Shown piece after piece: positions 41,466 to 50,664 of a stretch of 64,000 bases of DNA. The translations under genes were made by a program, and so were the position numbers. The stretch lies in contig NZ_ARYN01000010.1 of the NCBI RefSeq assembly GCF_002094855.1, forward strand, positions 62,001-126,000, read 5' to 3'. Source of the DNA: Zunongwangia atlantica 22II14-10F7. Lineage in GTDB: Bacteria; Bacteroidota; Bacteroidia; Flavobacteriales; Flavobacteriaceae. A model generated the notes under the pieces. The model did not search any database. It had not been told where the DNA came from and was given only the letters and a program-made list of their open reading frames with translations. Position 1 is the stretch's first letter; each line of letters starts with the position of its first letter.

Positions 41466-42950
41466 TTAATCTCCGGTTTGTTTGTAACCATGAATCATGG
41501 CGTATTTATTCTTTTTATACTGAATAGTAATTTTATCCATTAAATAATTTCTTAGAAGTATACCAATTACTCCTAAAATTCCTATCACTAAAAGGCCAAT
41601 ATTAAAACTGAAGAGTTTATAGAACAGATAAAAGATCCCTAACGGAACGGCCAATAACGGAATCGCCACCAACCATTGCGCAGCACCAGTTCCCTGGTAG
41701 TTCATAAACGGACTTTTCTCCAGATCGATTCGTTTTTTATTAAAAGATCCTGTAAACATTAATAATGGCACATTGATACCAAGATTATATAAAGCACAGG
41801 TAAAAATTATAAGTAGAACATTCCATCCAAAATAGGCATAAGGCGTACTTAAAATGGTTAGAATAATTATACTAAAACTAATCAGCGCCGCTTTAGAAGC
41901 TAAGTACTTTCGCATTGGGATATTTTGCGACATCATCATCTGGTAATAAGCAGCATCCCAACTAGGCACAAATTGGCCAAAATTAATCATGAATATTCCT
42001 GATATAAAAATACCTGCAAAAACAAACATTACCGGCATTCCTTCGTAAACCGAATTGGTAAAGAACATTAAACCGTATAAAAGGAAGATAATCGACATAT
42101 AAACGGTTGTTTTTGGGCGCTTATTTCGCCAAATTAACTTCATATCCAGTTGAAGAAATGTTGCCAGGTCTCCAAATCTCTTTAACCACTCGAAATCCTG
42201 AGATTTTACTTCTTTTTGCTTTGTTTTTAAACCAGCGTCTAAGTAAAATTTCTTTTTAAGGGTATTTCTAACCCAAACAAAGAAAACTAAGCAAAGAATT
42301 ATGGGTAAAATGGCCAAATAGGGCATTTCTAGAACATAATTTAAGAAGACCCCAAACTTCTCACTAACCGGTACAATTTCGAAATACTCTAAACCTGCTA
42401 AGACCAAAATAACAATAATCGCAGGAAAAAAGGATTTTAGATCTTCAGCAAACTTCTTTTTAATCAGAAAATTGAAAAAATTGATCGAAAAACTTAAGAA
42501 TAATACACTAATCGCCCAGCCAATCATAGAAACTGCGGTGTAATCTGTTTTTAATGCAATCACTACGGCAAATGGCACATAAATTAAAAGAGGTAAAATA
42601 TTATAGAATGAGAATAGCGATTTTAGCAACACAAAATTAACAACCTTCTTTTTCTTAATATTCTGAAGTAACAAAGGTCTTATTTGTACCACCGGAAGAC
42701 TTTGCATAAAAAATCGAAAGATCAATTCGAAAGCCAGCCAGCCTAAAATAAATTCGTTCAATTTTAAAATAGGATCGTTATCTGGATATATTTCCTTTAA
42801 TATTGGATAAAGTCCTATTCCTACAAAAAGAAACATGACAGCAAAATAAACTGCTAAAAAGATCATGAAAATCTTTAAACCAAGACTTTTACCAAAGCTC
42901 GCGCTACGCGTAAATGATTTCCACTCTAAACTGAGTAATTTCCCTACCAT
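41466..42950 (-). CDS. DUF5687 membrane protein, probable ABC permease
   Basis: The 494-residue protein has about twelve transmembrane helices in two halves and the start VGKLLSLEWKSFTRSASFGK. DUF5687 permeases are normally paired with the ATPase that follows, and together form an exporter. The central soluble loop (about 230-275) carries many Lys residues. The substrate is unknown. Divergent from the reductase at 43043. Confidence 0.82.
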   Translation of the reverse strand: MVGKLLSLEWKSFTRSASFGKSLGLKIFMIFLAVYFAVMFLFVGIGLYPILKEIYPDNDPILKLNEFILGWLAFELIFRFFMQSLPVVQIRPLLLQNIKKKKVVNFVLLKSLFSFYNILPLLIYVPFAVVIALKTDYTAVSMIGWAISVLFLSFSINFFNFLIKKKFAEDLKSFFPAIIVILVLAGLEYFEIVPVSEKFGVFLNYVLEMPYLAILPIILCLVFFVWVRNTLKKKFYLDAGLKTKQKEVKSQDFEWLKRFGDLATFLQLDMKLIWRNKRPKTTVYMSIIFLLYGLMFFTNSVYEGMPVMFVFAGIFISGIFMINFGQFVPSWDAAYYQMMMSQNIPMRKYLASKAALISFSIIILTILSTPYAYFGWNVLLIIFTCALYNLGINVPLLMFTGSFNKKRIDLEKSPFMNYQGTGAAQWLVAIPLLAVPLGIFYLFYKLFSFNIGLLVIGILGVIGILLRNYLMDKITIQYKKNKYAMIHGYKQTGD

Positions 42951-42988
42951 AAAAAAATGCTTTACTTACTTGTAGCTAAATTTAGTAT

Positions 42989-43025
42989 TTTGTTACACTC
43001 TAAAAGCTGATACTTTGTATTTTTG
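42989..43025 (+). promoter_or_regulatory. promoter of the 2Fe-2S reductase gene
   Basis: TTTG at 42989-42992, 18 bp, TACTTTG at 43011-43017, with a second possible -7 box TATTTTTG at 43018-43025. The ATG at 43043 is 17 bases beyond the second box. Confidence 0.5.
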
Positions 43026-43042
43026 CCCACAAATTATTTTTG

Positions 43043-44089
43043 ATGGGAACATTTCATAAACTAAAAATAAAAGAAATAATTAGGGAAACGCCTCAGGCTG
43101 TGAGTATTTCGTTCGAGATTCCTTCAGATCTTCAACAGGAATACAAATTTACGGCCGGGCAATATATTACCATAAAAGCAGATGTTGATGGTAAAGAACT
43201 ACGTAGAGCATACTCGCTGTGTTCAGCTCCAAATTCAGGAGAATTTAAAGTAACGGTTAAGGAGGTAGACGGCGGTAAATTTTCTGTAGTTGCCAATAAT
43301 AAGCTTCAGGCAGGTGATATTTTAGATGTTCATACTCCTGAAGGTAAATTTGTTTTAGAACCTTCTTCTAAAGCTAAAACCTATGCCGCTTTTGCTGCTG
43401 GTAGTGGGATCACTCCTGTGCTATCAATAATAAAAACAGTACTTTCTGAAGAAACTCACAGTAGATTTATTCTTACCTACGGGAACAAATCTCCAGAAAA
43501 TACAATCTTTTTTAAAGAGCTTTTAGAACTGCAGGCAAGTTATCCAGATCGACTTTTTGTTGAGTTTGTATTTAGTAGATCCAGAGAAGATAATGCACAT
43601 TTTGGCCGAATTGAAACCAGTACGGTTAATTTTGTGATGAAGAATAAATTTAAAGATCATTCTTTTGATGCGGTTTATTTATGCGGACCAGAAGAAATGA
43701 TCAATCATGTAAGCGAAGTGCTGAGTAACAATGGTATTGCTGAAGAAAATATCTTTTACGAATTGTTTACCAGCGATGATACCGGTGAAGTTGAAGCCGA
43801 TCTTGAAGGCCAAACGCAAATCACCGTTTTGGTTGATGATGAAGAAACCAGCTTTGTGATGGATCAAACCGATGTAATTTTAGATGCGGCTTTAGAACAC
43901 GATCTTGATGTTCCTTATTCCTGCCAAGGCGGAATTTGTAGTAGTTGTATCGCCAGAATTACTGAAGGTAGAGCTGAAATGCGTAAAAATCAAATCCTTA
44001 CAGACGACGAGATTGAAGAAGGTTTGATCTTAACCTGCCAGGCGCATCCACTTACACCTACCATAAAAGTAGATTACGACGACGTTTAG
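43043..44089 (+). CDS. ferredoxin-NADP reductase-like protein with C-terminal 2Fe-2S domain (PaaE type)
   Basis: The 348-residue protein has an FAD-binding barrel (RAYSLCSAPNSGEFKVTVKE, about 54-73), an NAD(P)-binding domain (FAAGSGITPVLSIIKTVL) and a C-terminal plant-type [2Fe-2S] ferredoxin domain with CxxxxCxxC (SCQGGICSSC) and the final Cys in ILTCQAHP. This is the PaaE arrangement; it passes electrons from NAD(P)H to an oxygenase or other partner. No paa operon is nearby, so the partner is not known. The ATG at 43043 is chosen; the TTG one codon upstream is excluded by convention. Confidence 0.88.
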   Translation: MGTFHKLKIKEIIRETPQAVSISFEIPSDLQQEYKFTAGQYITIKADVDGKELRRAYSLCSAPNSGEFKVTVKEVDGGKFSVVANNKLQAGDILDVHTPEGKFVLEPSSKAKTYAAFAAGSGITPVLSIIKTVLSEETHSRFILTYGNKSPENTIFFKELLELQASYPDRLFVEFVFSRSREDNAHFGRIETSTVNFVMKNKFKDHSFDAVYLCGPEEMINHVSEVLSNNGIAEENIFYELFTSDDTGEVEADLEGQTQITVLVDDEETSFVMDQTDVILDAALEHDLDVPYSCQGGICSSCIARITEGRAEMRKNQILTDDEIEEGLILTCQAHPLTPTIKVDYDDV

Positions 44090-44117
44090 GATCTAAAAAC
44101 AGGATATTATATTATTT

Positions 44118-44152
44118 AAAAAAGGCTTTCAGTATTTCAGAAAGCCTTTTAT
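44118..44152. terminator. bidirectional terminator between the reductase and the GT9 gene
   Basis: AAAAGGCTTTC (44120-44130) pairs with GAAAGCCTTTT (44140-44150) around a nine-base loop; T-rich sequence follows on the plus strand and T residues on the minus strand. It lies between two convergent genes. Confidence 0.85.
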
Positions 44153-44155
44153 TTT

Positions 44156-45229
44156 TTAGTTTATCACTGAATTAATCTTCTCTACTACTTTATCTGGAGT
44201 TACGGTTCTTATAGCAAATTCGTAACCTTCAGGATATTTATTTCCATAAACCGAAGTTGGAATTTTTGGAAACTTTTCTAAATCTGGGATCAATGAATTT
44301 TCAAAAGGCTGTAGAAAAGGTCTAAAACCGGCATAAGGATGTGTTACTCCCCAAATACTCACCACCGGAATTCCATACATTGCTGCCATGTGCCCGTTCC
44401 CACTATCCATAGATAGCATTGTATCAAGATTGGAGATTAAAGCCAGTTCTTCTTCAAAAGATAAAAGTCCGGCAACACTTAAACAGTTCTCAAATTGTTT
44501 CTCCCATGATTGTAGCTTTTTGGTTTCTGCATTTCCGCCGCCAAAAAGAAAGATCTGGATATCGTTCTGCTTATTCAGTTTTTCTAAAACCTTTTCCATT
44601 AGATCTGCCGGATAAGCCTTAGAATTATGCTGTGCAAACGGAGCAATTCCTAACCATTTTTTAGGAGAATGGGCTACAATTTCATGTATTTTAGTCGGAA
44701 TTTGCTGCTTTTCAGGAAAAATATGGTAGTTAAAATCTATAGGAAAACCTAAGTCTGCAAACACATCTGCATAGCGCTGATGAGTACTTTTTAATTCTTT
44801 AAAAACTTTGTGATCTTCACGGGTAAGTTTCTTCTTCTCTGCCCTGCCCTTATCAATTTGTTTTACTGGAATTCCGAAGAGATAAAAAACAGATTTCAAT
44901 ACATTAGTACGAAGTACATTATGAAGATCGGCCACCATTTCGATCTCGTGATTCCTTAATTCTCGCGCCAGTCTTCCCAATCCCATAACACCGTTATGCT
45001 CGCCATTAATGTCGGCTTCATAAATCTCTACATTAGGAATTCCCTTAAACATAGGGGCAAAAAAAGGACGGGTAAGAAAAGTGATCCTACAATTAGGATA
45101 CATCGCCATGAAAGTCCTAATCACAGGAACCGTCATGGCAACATCGCCCATTGCCGATAAGCGAATAGCAAGAATATGAGCACTTTTCTCTCTATTCTCA
45201 TCTGGAATATGTTGATATGAAGTGCTCAT
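44156..45229 (-). CDS. glycosyltransferase family 9 (heptosyltransferase-like)
   Basis: The 357-residue enzyme has the N-terminal Rossmann start ILAIRLSAMGDVAMTVPVIR (about 19-38) and the C-terminal donor region AVAGLLSFEEELALISNLDT, then MLSMDSGNGHMAAMYGIPVV. ADP-heptose-dependent or other sugar transfer to the lipopolysaccharide core is the family role. It is followed upstream by the DUF4254 gene, with only seven bases between the two, a pair commonly seen together. Confidence 0.9.
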   Translation of the reverse strand: MSTSYQHIPDENREKSAHILAIRLSAMGDVAMTVPVIRTFMAMYPNCRITFLTRPFFAPMFKGIPNVEIYEADINGEHNGVMGLGRLARELRNHEIEMVADLHNVLRTNVLKSVFYLFGIPVKQIDKGRAEKKKLTREDHKVFKELKSTHQRYADVFADLGFPIDFNYHIFPEKQQIPTKIHEIVAHSPKKWLGIAPFAQHNSKAYPADLMEKVLEKLNKQNDIQIFLFGGGNAETKKLQSWEKQFENCLSVAGLLSFEEELALISNLDTMLSMDSGNGHMAAMYGIPVVSIWGVTHPYAGFRPFLQPFENSLIPDLEKFPKIPTSVYGNKYPEGYEFAIRTVTPDKVVEKINSVIN

Positions 45230-45236
45230 AATTTTC

Positions 45237-45842
45237 TTATTTATTTCTAAGAACCGGGTTAAGTTCGTCGTCGTTATACATTTTCATCTGCTTATAGACT
45301 TTCATGTATTTATCCCCATTCTCGATATCTTTTAAAAGCTGATCTATGGCTGAAGAAAGATCTACTCGCTGCTCTAACAAAATATCAAGTTTTGCCTGGC
45401 ATTTTTCTTTATGATCTGCTGAAGCATCTTCACGAGTCGCTTCTTCATGCATATGATAAATTTTAAGCGCTAAAATTGATAATCGATCTACTCCCCACGC
45501 AGGACTTTCCGTATTGATCGTTGCATTTTCTTTAGGCTCAACCGCTTTATATTTTTCAAGGAAATAACTATCGATATATTCAACAGTATCTGTACGATCC
45601 TGGTTAGAAGCATCGATAAGACGTTTCAGTTTTAAACCAGCAACAGGATCGATATTAGGATCTCTAACAATATCCTCATAGTGCCATTGCACCGTATCTA
45701 TCCAACATTTTCTATATAAAAGATGTTCGATAAGCTGCGATTCGCTATCGTAAGGATTTGTAAAAGGCTGATCTACGCTATCAATTACGTGATATTTTTT
45801 GATCACTTCCTGAAAGATCTTATTTGCTTTATCTGTAAACAT
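45237..45842 (-). CDS. DUF4254 protein
   Basis: The 201-residue protein is mostly helical and has the family landmarks DTVQWHYEDIVRDP (about 54-67) and KRLIDASNQDRTDTVEYID, then LSILALKIYHMHEE. No signal peptide or membrane segment. DUF4254 genes typically lie beside GT9 glycosyltransferases in Bacteroidota, as here; a helper role in lipopolysaccharide synthesis is suspected only from that. A TAnnTTTG box (TACCTTTG, minus, 45944-45937) is about 95 bases upstream. Confidence 0.82.
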   Translation of the reverse strand: MFTDKANKIFQEVIKKYHVIDSVDQPFTNPYDSESQLIEHLLYRKCWIDTVQWHYEDIVRDPNIDPVAGLKLKRLIDASNQDRTDTVEYIDSYFLEKYKAVEPKENATINTESPAWGVDRLSILALKIYHMHEEATREDASADHKEKCQAKLDILLEQRVDLSSAIDQLLKDIENGDKYMKVYKQMKMYNDDELNPVLRNK

Positions 45843-46022
45843 TATATCGATTTTTTAAAACTGAATAGTTTAAACGCCACTAAAATCTGAAAATTTCAAG
45901 ATTCGACGTTTTTATTGAATATTTTAAATTGAACTGCAAAGGTATTACAAAATCTAGAACTGCTAAACATGGTCTTTGGTTCTTCTATAGTTAACAATTG
46001 CTGAATTTCATTTTGAATGAAA

Positions 46023-46952
46023 CTATTTATTCTGAATAAAAAGTACCCCAAAAGGCATCAAAATCAATATTAATAAAAGTATTTCCCTAAAGATCTTATC
46101 CCGGCCGGTATCAAAATAATTTGAAACGATAATACTAAGTGGAATAAAAAAGAAAATAAGCTCGCTCCCATTCTTACTTGGAGCGAAAATGCCTACTGAA
46201 ACACCAATAATTAATGTAAACAAAATAAGATTTAAAGAAGGTCTTAAACTTACTCCTGCCTTTTGAATAATGGAAAAATAATACACTAAAGACCATAGCG
46301 TAAGTGCCAAAATTATACTTATTGGCGTAAGAAATTTAAAAGACTGATAATTTGAAAAATCGAAATTATACGGCTGATACCAATCTGAAATTAGATAAAA
46401 TTGATCATAAATTAATAGATGTATCGAACAGTAGATCAAGTACACACAAACCGCTGAAGTTATAGGTATTAACCAGTTTTTAGGTCGTGGTGAATAAATT
46501 ACAATTCCTCCCAAAACGATCAATAAAAAAAGGATCGACCAAAAATAGAATAAGGAAGCAATACAGATCCAAAAAGCAGCATCAAAAATCTTTTTTTCAA
46601 CCGTAATTTGTGATTTTAAGCTTATAATTCGGCGTAAAGCCAATAGAATAAGTGTTGCTGAAATGATCACATTATAATCTTTCAGCAACGGAAAAAATGA
46701 TGCGCAAAACACTGAAAATAGCAGAATTTTATAAGCGCTACGCTGAGTAAGATCGTTCTTTTTCGCAATAAAATTCAGTAAAAAAAGGGCTAACATTAGT
46801 GCTAAAAAAACACCCAGGATTTTAAAGAATTTCAGGATTTCAAAGTCTAAAAACCAATTCTGAAAATTAGCAGCAATAAAAAATCCAGAAAGCAATACGA
46901 GGACAAGCGTAATATTAATTGGCTTTGATTTGGCAAAAAAGCTTGTTAGCAT
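46023..46952 (-). CDS. DUF6427-like multi-spanning membrane protein
   Basis: The 309-residue protein has about nine to ten hydrophobic helices and almost no soluble part. The start MLTSFFAKSKPINITLVLVL is typical of the flavobacterial family I know as DUF6427, usually near purD and the small protein that follows on the other strand. Function is unknown. It is divergent from the gene at 46999, whose promoter sits within the first codons of this one. Confidence 0.7.
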   Translation of the reverse strand: MLTSFFAKSKPINITLVLVLLSGFFIAANFQNWFLDFEILKFFKILGVFLALMLALFLLNFIAKKNDLTQRSAYKILLFSVFCASFFPLLKDYNVIISATLILLALRRIISLKSQITVEKKIFDAAFWICIASLFYFWSILFLLIVLGGIVIYSPRPKNWLIPITSAVCVYLIYCSIHLLIYDQFYLISDWYQPYNFDFSNYQSFKFLTPISIILALTLWSLVYYFSIIQKAGVSLRPSLNLILFTLIIGVSVGIFAPSKNGSELIFFFIPLSIIVSNYFDTGRDKIFREILLLILILMPFGVLFIQNK

Positions 46953-46972
46953 TGCTCTTTTTTCTATTTTTG
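46943..46972 (+). promoter_or_regulatory. promoter of the 74-residue membrane protein, overlapping the DUF6427-like start
   Basis: TTG at 46943-46945, 19 bp, TATTTTTG at 46965-46972. The upstream box lies within the 5' end of the divergent gene, so polymerase binding here would interfere with expression of that gene. Confidence 0.5.
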
Positions 46973-46998
46973 TAGTGTTAAACTAACAATGTTAAACG

Positions 46999-47223
46999 AT
47001 GACTGAATTATTTGAAGGGATTTCCTGGTTGTTTGAAGAGGTTCTTCTTAAACCTCTTGATTGGTTACGTTCCCTAGAACTTGACTCTTGGTGGGGTGCT
47101 AACGCCATCAACTTTGTATTTATTATCATTGGAATGATCGCTTTTGCTTACTGGTGTAAACAACTTAAGATTTTCCAAGACGCTGATGACGAAAACACAA
47201 GATCTAAACCTTACTTAGGATAA
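46999..47223 (+). CDS. small single-span membrane protein (DUF6341-like)
   Basis: The 74-residue protein starts MTELFEGISWLFEEVLLKPL and contains one hydrophobic segment (about 35-50, INFVFIIIGMIAFAY). Related small proteins next to purD are often mislabelled as uracil phosphoribosyltransferase in databases. I place it in DUF6341 by memory of the neighbourhood. It ends two bases before the convergent purD stop. Its own promoter supports a real gene. Confidence 0.65.
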   Translation: MTELFEGISWLFEEVLLKPLDWLRSLELDSWWGANAINFVFIIIGMIAFAYWCKQLKIFQDADDENTRSKPYLG

Positions 47224-47225
47224 TC

Positions 47226-48500
47226 CTAAGCAAGGTCGAATCCTAGATCTTTTCTAAAATACATCTTATCAAATTGTAGTTTTTCTACATTTTGATAAGA
47301 TTTTTTTAGTGCCTCTTTGTAATCTTCTCCAAAAGCAGTCACTGCAATTACACGACCTCCATTGGTAACAACTTTACCATCTTTTGTTGTCGTACCGGCA
47401 TGAAATACTAATGCATCTTCTACATTTTCGATTCCGGTTATTTCTTTACCTTTTTCGTAAGCTTCTGGATAACCACCAGAAACCATCATTACGGTAGTAG
47501 CCGTTCTTTCATCGATTTCTAGATCTACCTCATCAAGTTTTCCCTGAGCAGCTTTTGCTAAGACCTCAACCAGATCAGATTTTACTCTTGGTAAAACAAC
47601 TTCGGTTTCAGGATCTCCCATCCTTACATTATATTCGATCACATAAGGCTCTTCTCCTACTTTTATCAATCCGATAAAAACGAAACCTTTATAGTCGATA
47701 TTTTCTTCAGCAAGACCGTCTACCGTAGGTTTAACGATACGCTCTTCTATTTTCTGCATAAACTCAGCATCGGCAAACGGAACCGGAGAAATAGCTCCCA
47801 TTCCACCTGTATTTAATCCAGTGTCTCCTTCACCAATTCTCTTATAATCTTTAGCGGTTGGTAAGATCTTGTAATTTTTACCATCGGTTAAAACAAAAAC
47901 ACTTAGCTCTATACCATCTAAAAACTCTTCGATCACCACCTTTGCGCTGGCTTCTCCAAATTTTTGATTTTTCAGCATATTTTCCAATTCGGCTTTAGCT
48001 TCAGCAAGATCATTTAAAATTAAAACGCCTTTACCTGCAGCAAGACCATCTGCTTTAAGAACGTAAGGAGCTTTTAAAGTTTCTAAAAAGGCTTTACCAG
48101 CTTCCAGACTCTCTACAGTAAAACTTTCGTAAGCAGCTGTTGGGATATTATGCATCGCCATAAACTCTTTAGCGCGCTCTTTACTTCCTTCGAGTAATGC
48201 TCCACGTTTTGAAGGACCAACGATTAAAAGTTCTTTCAACTCTGGCTCGGCCTTACAAAAATCTGTAATCCCCTTAACAAGAGGATCTTCTGGCCCTACA
48301 ACCAGCATGTCTATATTATTTTCTAGAATAAAATCTTTAATACCGGAAAAATCTCCTACATTTAGGCTCACATTTTTCCCTACATTTGAAGTTCCGGCAT
48401 TCCCGGGAGCTATATACAGTTTTTCACATTTTGGACTTTGTGCAATTTTGTAAGCAAAAGTATGCTCTCTACCGCCCGAACCTAGTATTAAGATTTTCAT
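47226..48500 (-). CDS. purD: phosphoribosylamine--glycine ligase
   Basis: PurD is an ATP-grasp enzyme that joins glycine to phosphoribosylamine in purine synthesis. The 424-residue protein has the start ILILGSGGREHTFAYKIAQ, the GPEDPLVKGITDF segment and the ATP-grasp core with PYVLKADGLAAGKGVLI. The metal-binding region is YNVRMGDPETEVVLPR. Length and motifs are standard; it stands alone, convergent with the small membrane protein and divergent from the adenylate-forming enzyme. Confidence 0.97.
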   Translation of the reverse strand: MKILILGSGGREHTFAYKIAQSPKCEKLYIAPGNAGTSNVGKNVSLNVGDFSGIKDFILENNIDMLVVGPEDPLVKGITDFCKAEPELKELLIVGPSKRGALLEGSKERAKEFMAMHNIPTAAYESFTVESLEAGKAFLETLKAPYVLKADGLAAGKGVLILNDLAEAKAELENMLKNQKFGEASAKVVIEEFLDGIELSVFVLTDGKNYKILPTAKDYKRIGEGDTGLNTGGMGAISPVPFADAEFMQKIEERIVKPTVDGLAEENIDYKGFVFIGLIKVGEEPYVIEYNVRMGDPETEVVLPRVKSDLVEVLAKAAQGKLDEVDLEIDERTATTVMMVSGGYPEAYEKGKEITGIENVEDALVFHAGTTTKDGKVVTNGGRVIAVTAFGEDYKEALKKSYQNVEKLQFDKMYFRKDLGFDLA

Positions 48501-48588
48501 TTATAAGAAATATTTATTTTGGGCTTCAAAAATAATTGTTTGTAAATTGAAGCACCAATAAAATTGAATAAAAAAGCATTAATAAGTT

Positions 48589-49899
48589 TTGGATTGGTTT
48601 AAACTTTCGCTTCAGCTCAATAAATTCCCTGTAAACAGGGCTCGTAAAATGTTGGACGAAATCGACCATATTTCAGAAAGCCAATACCAAAATTTTATTG
48701 AAACAAAGAAAAAGGAAATTGTTGATTATCATTTAACTAATAACAATTTTTATAAAAGCTTTATTGGTAATAATTCGGTTAAAAATTGGGAAGATATTCC
48801 TATTATGACCAAAACCGATTTACAACAACCTTTAGAACAGCGTCTTAGCTACGGCTTCAATTTAAAGAATAGCTATGTTGGCAAAACTTCTGGAAGTAGT
48901 GGCCATCCCTTTACTTTTGCGAAAGATAAACTTTGCCACGCAATGGCCTGGGAAGGTTTTAATGATCATTATAACTGGCATGGTATCGATCTTAATAAAT
49001 CGCTACAAGCAAGATTTTATGGTATTCCGTTAGACTTTTATGGCAATTTACAGGAGCGTATCAAAGACCGAATAAGCCTTAGAAGACGCTTTAGTATATT
49101 TGATCTTAGCGAAGCGAAATTGCAAAGTTTTCTTGATCGTTTTAAAAACAGTAAATTCGATTATTTAAATGGTTATACAAGTGCCATCCTGCTTTTTTCT
49201 AAATTTCTGAAGAAAAAGGAAATCGTTCTTAAAGATATTTGTCCCAGCCTAAAACTTTGTATTGTAACTTCTGAACGTTTATTTGATAAGGACAAGAAAA
49301 TAATCGAAGAAGCTATTGGTGTACCCGTTGTAAACGAATATGGTGCCAGTGAAGTAGGCCTTATTGCTTTTGAGAATCCAGAAGAAGAATGGTGCTTAAA
49401 CTCCAGGGATCTTTTTATCGAAATTGTAGATAAAAACAATAAAACTTTACCTCCCGGTGAAGAAGGAAGGGTGGTAATCACTTCACTTTTTAATAAAGCA
49501 CATCCTATTATTCGTTATGCCATTGGAGATATTGGGATTATCTCTAAAAAAAGTACGCCAAAAAAGCCAATTTTAGAATCTTTGATTGGACGTACCAGTG
49601 ATGTGGCAAAACTTGCTGATGGAAAAGTAGTTCCCGGACTTACATTTTACTACGTAACTAAAACGATTATCGACGATACAGGAAGTACTAAAGAATTTGT
49701 AGTCACCCAAACCAAAATGGATTCTTTTGAGATTGAATACGTACGAGATACCGATTTTAATACTGAAGAAACGACCAAAATCGCTGAAGCAGTTGAAAAA
49801 TATGTTGGTAAAAACCTGAAAGTTAATTTTAAAAGAAAACAAAGTCTTACCCGAAGTAAAAATGGAAAATTGAAGCAGTTTACTTCCTTAATCGAGTGA
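48589..49899 (+). CDS. phenylacetate-CoA-ligase-like adenylate-forming enzyme (CapK/PaaK type)
   Basis: The 436-residue protein has the AMP-binding motif TSGSSGHPF and further landmarks NEYGASEVGLIAFENP and YAIGDIGIISKK with a C-terminal small domain ending in RSKNGKLKQF. Enzymes of this branch next to sugar genes are often called CapK and act in capsule synthesis. The start is TTG at 48589: a TAA lies two codons upstream and the next ATG is at residue 21, after conserved sequence. It converges on the GT2 gene with 12 overlapping bases, near a UDP-glucuronate decarboxylase-like gene. Confidence 0.82.
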   Translation: MDWFKLSLQLNKFPVNRARKMLDEIDHISESQYQNFIETKKKEIVDYHLTNNNFYKSFIGNNSVKNWEDIPIMTKTDLQQPLEQRLSYGFNLKNSYVGKTSGSSGHPFTFAKDKLCHAMAWEGFNDHYNWHGIDLNKSLQARFYGIPLDFYGNLQERIKDRISLRRRFSIFDLSEAKLQSFLDRFKNSKFDYLNGYTSAILLFSKFLKKKEIVLKDICPSLKLCIVTSERLFDKDKKIIEEAIGVPVVNEYGASEVGLIAFENPEEEWCLNSRDLFIEIVDKNNKTLPPGEEGRVVITSLFNKAHPIIRYAIGDIGIISKKSTPKKPILESLIGRTSDVAKLADGKVVPGLTFYYVTKTIIDDTGSTKEFVVTQTKMDSFEIEYVRDTDFNTEETTKIAEAVEKYVGKNLKVNFKRKQSLTRSKNGKLKQFTSLIE

Positions 49900-50661
49900 T
49901 TTTAACTGCCTAGATTTCACAAAAAAATGTTCTCCTAAAAAGACCAAAATCCAATACATACTTTTAAGTTTTCCAAATCCTAAAACTTTATTATAGATTT
50001 TAAAATTATAAGAAAGCATTTCTAATTTATTTTCAGAAACAGAACCTTTTCTTATTCGGTATAAAGCAAGCGATTCTTCCATACCGTGGGCTGTTCCGCC
50101 TTTTCTAATAACCTCGAGCCACATTGCCCAATCCTGTCTTTTTCGTATTTCAGGATGATACACTTTGCCAATTTTAGCCGCATTATACATGCCGGTAAGA
50201 TTACCTATATAGTTGCTTTTTATCTGTTTTGAATAGTTTACAAAAGGTAAAGCTTCGATAACTTCGTTTAAAGCTTTTCCGTTCTCACTAATCCGATCAT
50301 AGCTACTAAATACAATCTTAGCATTGTTCTCTTTACAAAAATTAAGCTGCTGAGAGAGCTTTTCTGGTTTCCATAGATCATCCGCGTCTAAAAAAGCTAT
50401 AAACTCTCCTGTAGCTTCTTTAACCGCCTTATTTCTGGTATAACCCGCACCATAATTAATTTCATTTCTAAATATTTTGATGCGAGCATCTTTATTTACA
50501 TAATTACGAACGGTATTTACCGTAGCATCTTTTGAAGCATCATCTACAATAATAAGTTCCCAGTTTTTATAGTGCTGAGCAATCACAGATTCTATTGCCT
50601 GCGAAATAAATTCATTAGAATTATAGGCAGGCATAATCACAGAAACCAAAGGATTTTGCAT
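49888..50661 (-). CDS. glycosyltransferase family 2
   Basis: The 257-residue GT-A enzyme starts VSVIMPAYNSNEFISQAIES, has VDDASKDATV and the metal-binding FLDADDLW (about 90-97), and the acceptor-side RKRQDWAMWLEVI. It would transfer a sugar from an NDP donor; donor and acceptor unknown. Four bases separate it from the UXS-like gene upstream on the same strand. Confidence 0.9.
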   Translation of the reverse strand: MQNPLVSVIMPAYNSNEFISQAIESVIAQHYKNWELIIVDDASKDATVNTVRNYVNKDARIKIFRNEINYGAGYTRNKAVKEATGEFIAFLDADDLWKPEKLSQQLNFCKENNAKIVFSSYDRISENGKALNEVIEALPFVNYSKQIKSNYIGNLTGMYNAAKIGKVYHPEIRKRQDWAMWLEVIRKGGTAHGMEESLALYRIRKGSVSENKLEMLSYNFKIYNKVLGFGKLKSMYWILVFLGEHFFVKSRQLKSLD

Positions 50662-50664
50662 TAT

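Noticed and set aside
40620-42950. ABC pair as an antibiotic resistance exporter
   Set aside because: Nothing in the sequence indicates a substrate; DUF5687 permeases have no assigned cargo.
49173-49481. Open frame of 102 codons on the minus strand
   Set aside because: It is antisense to the adenylate-forming enzyme, whose motifs are complete.
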